From: Singulisphaera sp.
GTDB taxonomy: Bacteria; Planctomycetota; Planctomycetia; Isosphaerales; Isosphaeraceae
DNA: 34,266 bases
NCBI GenBank assembly: GCA_027451445.1
Contig: DAIDJG010000620.1
Span: 1-34,266, forward strand
Direction of reading: 5' to 3'
Shown piece by piece: positions 25,190-32,335 of this stretch (positions are counted from its first letter, which is position 1; every line of letters begins with the position of its first letter). The translations under genes were made by a program, and so were the position numbers. Under the pieces are notes generated by a model. It was not told the DNA's origin and made no database searches. It saw nothing but the letters and a program-made list of their open reading frames with translations.

Positions 25190-25458
25190 GCAAATTCGGT
25201 CTCAGATTTGCAGTTGACGTGGGGATCGCCAATAAGAGCCGTGTTGCGCAGGATGCTGTTTCCTCGCGCAGCGCGGCTTGCCGCGATTTGACGGGCATTT
25301 TGGCGAGGCTTATAATCGACCGGGTGGAAAGTTCCTCCGGACAGTTCCGGCACGACGGTGCTCATGGGAAATCGCGCCGGAACGCGGCCGACCTGGGTCT
25401 CCCACCTCTCTCTGGATGCTTCCGGGCATGTTGCGGTCCGGTCGTTCCTGGAGGAAGG

Positions 25459-27726
25459 ATGCATCGGCTGATTCTCGGATGGAGTCCGCTTGCAATGGTT
25501 CGCCTGCTTCTGACGCGCTTCATGCACGCTCGGTCGGCGCTCCTGGTTCTGTTTGGTCTATTGGTGATTTCCGGCCCCCTTCATGCTGAGCCCAAAACGC
25601 CGGCGCTCCCCAAGCAGGCCCCTGAGAAGAACCCCGGCCATTTCTTTCAGATCACCGAGCCCATCACCCACGAGACGCTCGAGCAGCTCAGTGCGGCCAC
25701 CCGCCAGGTCATCGACCGAACCACCGGTCAAAAAGACGCCGAGCGGCCGATTCTAATCCTCGAGTTTCACCCTGGCGAGAAAGCCCCGGGGTCCAGCACC
25801 TTCGGCGCATCCCACGACTTGGCGGAGTTCATCTCGACCAAGCTCCAGGGCGCCAAGCTCACCGTGGCCTACATCCCCGAACCCCTCCACGGATATGCTG
25901 TGCTCCCCGCCCTGGCGTGCACGGAGGTGGTGATGGGGCCCGACGCCGCACTCGGCCCAATCACGCCGGAAGGCTCGGCCGTCAACCCGGCTTACCGGGA
26001 GTTGATCCGCCAACTGGCCATCCGTAAGACGCGACCGGTCGACCTCTACCTCGGTCTGCTCGACCGCGATGCGGATCTCCGTGCGCTGCGCACCGCGAAC
26101 AAGCAGGTCCATTACGTGCTTCCGGAGAACCTTGCCGAGTTCCAAAAGAACCACCAAGTGGTCGACGATCAGCCTGCATGGGAAGGTGGGCGTCGCGGGG
26201 TCTTGACGGCTCAGCTTGCGCGGGAACGCGGCTTCTCGCAATTGACGGCGAAGAGCGCGATCGAAGTGGCTCGGGCTTACAAACTTTCCGGCCAATCCGC
26301 GTCGAACGATCCCACACTGGGCCAGACCTTACAGCCGGTCTGGATCAAGATCGACGGACCCATTGATACGGTCAAGAAGTCGTACCTGGGCCGGCGCATC
26401 GAGCAAGCGCGCCAGGACAAGGCGAATCTGATTTTCTTCCAATTCAACAGCGGCGGAGGAACTCCGGAGGCCGCCGACGGCATCGCCGATATCATCGTCA
26501 ACATCAAAGACATGAAGACCGTCGCCTACATCGACGACCGGGCCGAGGGACTCGCAGCGCTCCCGGCACTGGCGTGTCACGACATTGTTTTTCACACCTC
26601 CGGGCGGATGGGCGACGTCAGCAAGATCGTTAGTGGCCACGGTCATGATATCGAGGCGATTCCCGATGCCCAGGTCGAAGGCATCACGCGCCGCGCAGCG
26701 GACATCGCGGAGCGCAGGGGACATCCGGCCGCGGTTGCACGGGCGATGGTCGACCCCAAGGCCGAAGTGGTCGAGGTAAACGATGCGCACACGGGCGCGT
26801 CGTGCCTCGTTTTGAAGACTCAGGTCGACGCTGAACCGACCCGATACCTCAACCCGATCCCGAAGAAGGATGCTGGCTCCATTCTCACCGTGGACAGCGA
26901 GAAAGCGGAGTTGTTTGGCCTTGGTTCGGTCGTCAACGACGCTGAGCAATTGAAGTCGATCTACGGCCTTCGCGGCAAGTCGATTCGAGTCGACGGGCCG
27001 ACGTGGGTTGATTCACTGGTGACGGTGTTGACGACCCCGGTGGTGAGCTGGCTGCTGTTGTTCGTCGGCCTGTTCATGCTGGTTTTGGAACTCAAGCTGC
27101 CGGGAATCGGGCTGCCGGCGATCACGTCGGCTCTGGCTTTTCTGCTCTTCTTCTGGAGCCACTGGCTGAGCGGCACAGCGGACCAACTCGAGATCATCCT
27201 GTTCCTGGTGGGGATGATCTGCATCGCGCTCGAACTGTTCGTCTTCCCGGGGTTCGGCGTCTTCGGGATGAGCGGCGTTTTGCTCGTTCTCCTCAGCATT
27301 ATCATGGCCAGTCATACGTTCATTTGGCCGACTCAGGAATATGAATATCGTGAGCTCGGCTACACGTTGCTCCAGGTCACGATCGCCATGGCTGCGGTCG
27401 GAGGCGGTGCGGTGGTCCTGGCGCGCTACTTCCCGTCGCTGCCTCTCTTCAATCGGCTGATCTTGAAGTCCGAGCCATGGACCGGGGTTAATGCCGAGGG
27501 CGACGATCCGACGGCCAAGCCGCCCGTCGAGGGCTACGAATCGCTGGTGTTCCTCATCGGTGAGACTGGTCGCACGACCACGATGCTCCGCCCAACCGGC
27601 AAGGCTCGCTTCGGCGAGCTCTTGGTGGACGTCACGGCCGAAGGCTTCTTCATCGAGCCCGACCGGCTTGTCGAAGTGACCGACGTGCAAGGCCAGCGCG
27701 TAATTGTCAAACGCGTCGGGTCATGA
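25459..27726 (+). CDS. Long NfeD-family membrane protein with two serine-less ClpP-like domains
   Basis: A 755-residue NfeD (NfeD1b-type) protein. A signal/anchor segment (ALLVLFGLLVISG) is followed by two ClpP-like domains, residues of about 60-250 and 280-470. Several membrane helices lie at about 515-655 (SWLLLFVGLFMLVLEL, LEIILFLVGMICIALELFVF, VLLVLLSIIM), and a C-terminal OB-fold NfeD domain ends near FFIEPDRLVEVTDVQG. In peptidases of this type a Ser sits in the AAS-A/G element; here both copies have Gly instead (Gly145 and Gly364), each followed by a matching LPALAC. It should therefore be non-proteolytic. The ATG at 25459 has GGAGGAAGG four bases upstream; another ATG at 25495 with GGAG upstream would give a more standard signal peptide. 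In other bacteria NfeD partners flotillin, whose gene follows here. Confidence 0.9.
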   Translation: MHRLILGWSPLAMVRLLLTRFMHARSALLVLFGLLVISGPLHAEPKTPALPKQAPEKNPGHFFQITEPITHETLEQLSAATRQVIDRTTGQKDAERPILILEFHPGEKAPGSSTFGASHDLAEFISTKLQGAKLTVAYIPEPLHGYAVLPALACTEVVMGPDAALGPITPEGSAVNPAYRELIRQLAIRKTRPVDLYLGLLDRDADLRALRTANKQVHYVLPENLAEFQKNHQVVDDQPAWEGGRRGVLTAQLARERGFSQLTAKSAIEVARAYKLSGQSASNDPTLGQTLQPVWIKIDGPIDTVKKSYLGRRIEQARQDKANLIFFQFNSGGGTPEAADGIADIIVNIKDMKTVAYIDDRAEGLAALPALACHDIVFHTSGRMGDVSKIVSGHGHDIEAIPDAQVEGITRRAADIAERRGHPAAVARAMVDPKAEVVEVNDAHTGASCLVLKTQVDAEPTRYLNPIPKKDAGSILTVDSEKAELFGLGSVVNDAEQLKSIYGLRGKSIRVDGPTWVDSLVTVLTTPVVSWLLLFVGLFMLVLELKLPGIGLPAITSALAFLLFFWSHWLSGTADQLEIILFLVGMICIALELFVFPGFGVFGMSGVLLVLLSIIMASHTFIWPTQEYEYRELGYTLLQVTIAMAAVGGGAVVLARYFPSLPLFNRLILKSEPWTGVNAEGDDPTAKPPVEGYESLVFLIGETGRTTTMLRPTGKARFGELLVDVTAEGFFIEPDRLVEVTDVQGQRVIVKRVGS

Positions 27727-27958
27727 AACATCGCGATCGCATTCCGGGCGATCCCGCTACGCCGATTTCTCGACTTGGCGCGGCTCCCACCTGCGCCGGC
27801 GAGAAAAAAACGAGGTGTCCGAGGGAAGAAGATTGGCTTTACGCGCTCGGGTTGCCTTAAACTGATGGCCGATACGCTGCGACTTGGTCGCCGGCGCAGA
27901 TCCGCTGGTGGATCGCCTCACGAGAGCCTTGCGGCTTGGCGAACGCGTGGTCGGAGTT

Positions 27959-28483
27959 ATGAGTACGCTAGCTTGGCCAATCCTGCTTTTAGCTTTAGCC
28001 GTGATCTTGTTGCTCGCCGAGGTGTTCGTCCCCTCGGGGGGTTTGATCGGCCTACTCGCCCTCGGCTGCGCGGGGCTGAGTCTCTGGCACGCGTTTCGGC
28101 AGTCGACCACGCTGGGAATCAGCTTTTTGGCAGTCGACTGTGTACTCTTGCCTCTCGTGTTCATGCTCGCCATGTATATCTGGCCCAAGACTCCGCTGGC
28201 GCGGCGCATCTTCTTGCGGCCTCCGGGGCCGGAGGAGATCGAAGTCGCGCACGCCCCTCAACGACTCGACCTTCTGCTCGGCCAGTACGGCCGGGCTTTG
28301 ACACCGCTGCGCCCCTCAGGGCTCGTCGAATTCGAGGGACGGCGTCTCGACGCACTCTCGGAAGATGGACTCATCCCCAGCGGATCGCTGGTTCAAGCCG
28401 TACGCGTTCGCGCAGGCCAGATCATCGTGCGAACCGCTGCGGACTTGACCTTCCGCGATACGGATACCCCCGTCAGAATCTGA
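27959..28483 (+). CDS. Short NfeD-like membrane protein
   Basis: A 174-residue protein with a hydrophobic N-terminal half (TLAWPILLLALAVILLLAEVFVPSGGLIGLLALG, then a second pair of helices near 50-80) and a C-terminal OB-like domain ending LIPSGSLVQAVRVRAGQIIVRTA. This is the layout of short NfeD proteins (NfeD1a/YqfB-type), which support flotillin-rich membrane patches; the soluble C-terminal domain is the likely partner-binding part. The LAEVFVPSGGLIG segment is typical of the family. The ATG at 27959 has CGGAG only two bases upstream, which is too close, so a GTG slightly upstream is possible; the frame is open from 27884. It sits between the long NfeD gene (232 bases) and floA (130 bases) on one strand. 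Confidence 0.85.
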   Translation: MSTLAWPILLLALAVILLLAEVFVPSGGLIGLLALGCAGLSLWHAFRQSTTLGISFLAVDCVLLPLVFMLAMYIWPKTPLARRIFLRPPGPEEIEVAHAPQRLDLLLGQYGRALTPLRPSGLVEFEGRRLDALSEDGLIPSGSLVQAVRVRAGQIIVRTAADLTFRDTDTPVRI

Positions 28484-28613
28484 CTCACCCAACCCGAACG
28501 GAACGGAGTGGCGCGACATTTGTATCCGTGTACCCGATCCCCGCCGCAGCTAACCGCGGGGAGTTCGGCGGCCGGACCCGAAACGAGCCACTCGATCAAG
28601 AGGTTTTTACTCG

Positions 28614-29678
28614 ATGAACGCCATCCTCTTCGCCCAAAACAACGCACCGCCGACCGGGCAGTTTTACATCATTATCTTCTTCATTGCCATCGCCTTTTTC
28701 ATGCTGATGGCGTTTATCTTCTTCGCCAAGTACTTCAACCTTTGGATTCAGGCGAAGATGACCGACGCGAACGTGGGAATCTTCGAGCTCGTCGGGATGT
28801 CGTTTCGAAAGGTGAACCCGAACATCATCGTCCGCTCCAAGATCATGGCGATCCAGTCGGGCCTGGGAGAAAAGGACGGTGTCACGACCAAGAGCCTCGA
28901 AGCGCACTACCTCGCGGGCGGCAGCGTTCCCAACGTGGTTCGCGCCCTGATCGCGGCGAACCGGGCCGATATCCCCTTGTCGTACAAACGCGCCGCGGCG
29001 ATCGATCTGGCCGGGCGGAACATTTACGAGGCCGTGCAGACGAGCGTCAATCCGAAGGTCATCCAGTGTCCCGATCCGTCCCAGGGACGTCTGACGATTG
29101 ACGGCGTGGCGAAGAACGGCATTCAGCTCAAGGTGAAGGCGAAGGTCACCGTCCGAACTAACATCGACCGACTCGTGGGTGGTGCGACCGACGAGACAAT
29201 CATCGCCCGCGTCGGCGAGGGGATCGTGAACGCGATCGGGTCAACCGACACCCACAGTGAGGTTCTCGCGGCGCCGGAATTGATTTCAAAACGCGTGCTC
29301 GAGAAAGGTCTCGACGCCGGCACGGCTTACGAGATCCTTTCGATCGACATCGCCGACATCGACGTTGGCGACAACATCGGCGCGAACCTTCAGGCCCTCC
29401 AGGCCGAGGCGGACATGCGCGTCGCCCGGGCCAAGGCCGAAGAGCGCAGAGCGTTTGCGGTCGCCAAGGAGCAAGAGATGATCGCCGAGGTGCAGGAGAA
29501 CCGCGCCAAGGTCGTCGAATCAGAAGCCGAAGTGCCCCGCGCCATCGCCGACGCGTTCCGCAAGGGGAACCTCGGAATCAGCGACTACTATCACCTCCGC
29601 AACATCCAGGCAGACACCGAGATGCGGACGACGATCGCCGGCACCAGCAACTCCCGCCGCGAGATCGCCGGAAGCTAA
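28614..29678 (+). CDS. floA: Flotillin-like protein FloA (SPFH family)
   Basis: A 354-residue flotillin-like protein that forms oligomers in functional membrane microdomains. The hydrophobic segment [25 protein letters not shown] (about residues 17-41) anchors it, followed by [25 protein letters not shown], the FloA signature region, and the SPFH core [33 protein letters not shown]. The C-terminal part ([26 protein letters not shown]) is a charged helix expected to form a coiled coil, as in other flotillins. It is about 20 residues longer than the B. subtilis protein. The ATG is preceded by AGAGG at a longish distance. Together with the two NfeD genes upstream it makes the order NfeD long, NfeD short, FloA; B. 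subtilis yqeZ-floA-yqfB holds similar genes in a different order. Confidence 0.95.
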   Translation: MNAILFAQNNAPPTGQFYIIIFFIAIAFFMLMAFIFFAKYFNLWIQAKMTDANVGIFELVGMSFRKVNPNIIVRSKIMAIQSGLGEKDGVTTKSLEAHYLAGGSVPNVVRALIAANRADIPLSYKRAAAIDLAGRNIYEAVQTSVNPKVIQCPDPSQGRLTIDGVAKNGIQLKVKAKVTVRTNIDRLVGGATDETIIARVGEGIVNAIGSTDTHSEVLAAPELISKRVLEKGLDAGTAYEILSIDIADIDVGDNIGANLQALQAEADMRVARAKAEERRAFAVAKEQEMIAEVQENRAKVVESEAEVPRAIADAFRKGNLGISDYYHLRNIQADTEMRTTIAGTSNSRREIAGS

Positions 29679-29727
29679 CCGGGCTGGCTGCGCAAACACA
29701 TAAGCACCTGGCTTCGAAGCGGTACAA

Positions 29728-29790
29728 ATGGAAGACGCGGGGGTAAACGCGGTCCAGCAGATCGTCAATGCAGCGCGGGGGCGGGCATGA
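29728..29790 (+). other. Possible 20-codon leader peptide overlapping the next start
   Basis: A 20-codon frame (MEDAGVNAVQQIVNAARGRA) lies between floA and the tethered protein and ends in ATGA, so its stop overlaps the downstream ATG. The sequence is helix-forming and amphipathic. No Shine-Dalgarno site precedes its ATG. The overlap could serve translational coupling or be chance. Confidence 0.25.
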
Positions 29791-30464
29791 ATAACGTCTG
29801 GCAGTTCATCATCCCGTTGGGATTTCTGGCGATTTGGGCCCTGACGTCCCTCTTCAACCGGGAGGAACAGCCATTGCCGCCGCGCGCAGGCCGGCCGCAA
29901 GGGGGAGATGGCCCGAGGCCCTTGCCCAATCCGGCGGGTCGACCACTCGAGCGTCGGCCCGATCCGATCGCAGCGCGGGAACCCCCGATGCGCTGGGCGC
30001 CCCAGGGGGGAACCGCAACCGCGCGCCCGGCGCCGGTCCGGTTGGACGATGACATCGTTATCCTCGATTCTGAAGCGAGACGCCCCCCTGCTGCCAGCCG
30101 CCCTGCGCGTCCGGTTACTCAGAAACGAGACGGGAGACAGCGTGGTTCGAGTTCTCAGCCTGCCAAGAAAGCCGAACCTACTCCTCCACGGCTGCTCGCG
30201 GCGCCGCTTTCCACGTCCATGGCGCCGCTCCAGTCCCGACCCTTCGAGATGGCTCCTCTCGAGCTTCCGAAAGAGTCGCTCTGGACTGCCGACTCGATGA
30301 AGAAAGCCACCGCGCCGGTCAGTCCGACCAAAGGGGAAGCGACAGGGTCGAAGACGATCGACGAGCTACTGGCAACCGTCAAGTCGCCCGAAAAGATGCG
30401 CCAAAGCTTGATTCTGGCAGAACTGCTCCAGCCCCCACTCGCTCTGCGAGGACGACGACGTTAA
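29787..30464 (+). CDS. Membrane-tethered proline-rich protein of the flotillin cluster
   Basis: A 225-residue protein of unknown function. A single membrane helix (FIIPLGFLAIWALTSLF) at residues 7-23 is followed by a long Pro/Arg/Ala-rich, apparently disordered linker of about 120 residues, then a more ordered C-terminal part ending in a helix (SPEKMRQSLILAELLQPPLALR). The last motif, an amphipathic helix followed by PPLALR, looks like a conserved docking or interaction element, whereas the linker looks free to vary. The ATG lies in GGGCATGA, with a G-rich run (GGGGGCGGG) upstream. It is the last gene of the NfeD-FloA run, 109 bases after floA, so it may bind flotillin-associated proteins at the membrane. 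This role is inferred from position only. Confidence 0.75.
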   Translation: MNNVWQFIIPLGFLAIWALTSLFNREEQPLPPRAGRPQGGDGPRPLPNPAGRPLERRPDPIAAREPPMRWAPQGGTATARPAPVRLDDDIVILDSEARRPPAASRPARPVTQKRDGRQRGSSSQPAKKAEPTPPRLLAAPLSTSMAPLQSRPFEMAPLELPKESLWTADSMKKATAPVSPTKGEATGSKTIDELLATVKSPEKMRQSLILAELLQPPLALRGRRR

Positions 30465-30467
30465 GCA

Positions 30468-30486
30468 GCGGACCACGAGTGTCCGC
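30468..30486 (+). terminator. Weak stem-loop just after the tethered-protein gene
   Basis: GCGGAC and GTCCGC form a perfect six-base stem around a seven-base loop, four bases after the stop codon at 30462-30464. No T-tract follows, so it is at best a weak or factor-assisted terminator. Confidence 0.3.
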
Positions 30487-30751
30487 GCCTCGTTCAAGTC
30501 GACCCCGTCGTTATTGACGGCACGGGCTCCGCCACTCGTAAGCACGAGGCGACGAATTCGTGAAGTCCTCATCATCGACAACCGATGAAAGGGGCGGGTT
30601 TTCCTCCCGAACCCGGTTCCCCGCCAATGGTTTGGCCCGCTCGCCCAATAAGGGTGGCATCTCCAAGGACGGAGCGCGTTGCTTCGACTGACGCGGCTTT
30701 CTGTCCGACACAATCTCGCAAATCTCCGCGCCTGATTGATGGAGTTGCCCG

Positions 30752-31723
30752 ATGTCTCGAGAAATCACCCGCCTGCTTCGGGGCGGTGCATTGTCGTGCC
30801 TGACATTCTTAATGCTCGCTGTGACGGTCCGAGCCGGTGAAGGGACCGCGATCCCGTGGCGTGACGACTACGGCCGCGCGTTGGCGGAAGCGCGTGCACA
30901 AAACCGTGCGCTCTGGATTCAATTCACTGGCCCGTGGTGCCCCTGGTGCGTGCGGATGGAGCGCGACACCTTCTCACACCCCAAGGTCGCTACGCTCGCC
31001 CGCGACGCACTCGTGCCCGTTCTGCTGCGTTCCGATGTCCATGAGCAGCTCGCACTTCAGTGTGAATTGAGCGGTTTGCCGGCCACGGTCCTTATCAATC
31101 CGAAGGGCGAGATCATCGCCAAGCACGAGGGCTACCTCGATCCTGCGGCGTTCCACGCCTACGTGGTCGAGTGTCTCACGCGCTTCAGCCTCATTCCTGC
31201 TCGCGAGGAGCCGAAGGTCGTCAGAACGGTGGTGCCCCCGGTTGGGCTCGACGGTTACTGCACGGTGAACCTCGTGGCGTTCCGCCGGCTCGTCGAGGGC
31301 AAGAAAGAGTTCTCCCTGACGCATGAAGGCCGCGTCTACCGCTTTGAGAACGCCGAGATGCGCACGATGTTCCAGAAGGAGCCCGAACGTTACATCCCGG
31401 TCAATGGAGGACGCTGCCCGGTCAGCCAGGTCGATCAGGCCGAAGCACGAGCGGGCATCGCGCAATACGGAGTGCTCTACGAGGGCCATCTGTTCGTCTG
31501 CTCGGATGACGCCAACCGCCAACTCTTCCTCAAGAACCCTCAGCGCTATGCACGCGTCGACGTCGTCGACCGTGGGTTCTGCCCCCATTGCTGGACTCGC
31601 GACGCGCTGGTCGTGCGCGGTCGCCCCGAACACTCGCTCACAAGATCGGGGCAACGATTCTTCTTCCCTGATTCCAGTCATCGCGAAGCATTCCGCATCG
31701 CAACAGACTCAATTCGACGCTGA
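30752..31723 (+). CDS. Exported thioredoxin-fold protein with three YHS-like C-terminal modules
   Basis: A 323-residue exported protein. A signal peptide (GGALSCLTFLMLAVTVRAG) is followed by a thioredoxin-like domain at about residues 38-148 with the redox motif CPWC (Cys63, Cys66) after FTGPW, and the cis-proline segment GLPATVLINPKG. This is the DUF255/DsbD-gamma-like layout. Three modules then resemble YHS metal-binding domains: GYCTVNLV to KEPERYIP (from residue 168), RCPVSQVD to LFLKNPQRY with YEGHLFVCSDD (from 221), and FCPHCW to FFFPDSSHREAF (from 276). YHS domains bind metals through Cys residues; modules 1 and 3 lack the second Cys. A role in periplasmic thiol or metal handling is inferred. 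The ATG has GGAG eight bases upstream. Confidence 0.85.
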   Translation: MSREITRLLRGGALSCLTFLMLAVTVRAGEGTAIPWRDDYGRALAEARAQNRALWIQFTGPWCPWCVRMERDTFSHPKVATLARDALVPVLLRSDVHEQLALQCELSGLPATVLINPKGEIIAKHEGYLDPAAFHAYVVECLTRFSLIPAREEPKVVRTVVPPVGLDGYCTVNLVAFRRLVEGKKEFSLTHEGRVYRFENAEMRTMFQKEPERYIPVNGGRCPVSQVDQAEARAGIAQYGVLYEGHLFVCSDDANRQLFLKNPQRYARVDVVDRGFCPHCWTRDALVVRGRPEHSLTRSGQRFFFPDSSHREAFRIATDSIRR

Positions 31724-31741
31724 TACAACGCCCGCCTCTTA

Positions 31742-31780
31742 CGGGTGGGTCGACGGTCGCCTCGATCCTCGACCCACCTG
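31742..31780 (+). terminator. Long stem-loop after the thioredoxin-YHS gene
   Basis: CGGGTGGGTCGA (31742-31753) pairs with TCGACCCACCTG (31769-31780): twelve pairs including one G-T, with a 15-base loop. It starts 18 bases after the stop codon. No T-tract follows, so it is a candidate terminator or 3'-end stabilising hairpin of a type not relying on U-rich sequence. The 10-base core is perfect. Confidence 0.5.
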
Positions 31781-31953
31781 CGCAATTCGCCCCCCCCGCT
31801 CGATCACTCCCTCCCAGCGTTGATCGCCCTCGGCAACACGCGCCACAAGCCACCCACGCCGGGTTTTTTTTCATCGTTTGTCGCGGGGTTTGTAGGGTTT
31901 TCGAAAAACGAACTAGGCACGCTGTACTACTTCGTCTCGAATAGAGTCTGAGG

Positions 31954-31971
31954 GACCGAAAGTTTTCGGTC
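31954..31971. repeat. Short perfect inverted repeat
   Basis: GACCGAAA and TTTCGGTC flank a two-base centre, giving an 18-base palindrome. It lies in non-coding sequence about 365 bases upstream of the TPR gene. It could be an operator for a dimeric regulator or a small hairpin; no T-tract follows it. Confidence 0.4.
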
Positions 31972-32335
31972 GGGGACCGCCAGGCAGGGCACGAGCGAAT
32001 CGTTTTGGTAATTCGTTCAGCCTCAATGGGTTCCGCCTTCGGTTCGAGATCGTCGAGTCGTCCGTAGGCAGTGCGGATGGGCAACGGAGTGCGACCTCAA
32101 CGCCTCGAGGTAAACGGGCCACGAGTCGGCCTATTCTCCCTCCTGGAATCACGTTCCGGCGTTGAGCCGCCCCCGGGCCATGCGTAACGTGTGAAAGTGA
32201 CGCCCCAAGAAACTGCGCCGACCTAGATTTCCAACATCGCGTGGCGTTTGCCCGCCGCTGACCGGGATGGCTAGCGTCCGGGAACTGTGATCAACCCACG
32301 CGGTCCGGTTTGACGAGCCCAAGGAGACGAGCCCG

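Larger units (their letters stand above)
31724..32335. other. Intergenic region between the thioredoxin-YHS gene and the TPR gene
   Basis: About 610 bases with no convincing gene. It contains two inverted repeats (listed separately), an eight-T run at 31864-31871 without a preceding stem, and an A+T-richer patch around 31860-31950. Frames on either strand look like chance openings. The promoter of the downstream TPR gene should lie in its last part. Confidence 0.45.

Noticed and set aside
31864-31871. Eight consecutive T as an intrinsic terminator.
   Set aside because: No stem of useful length lies directly upstream of the T-run on the plus strand, and the strong hairpin is more than 80 bases earlier.
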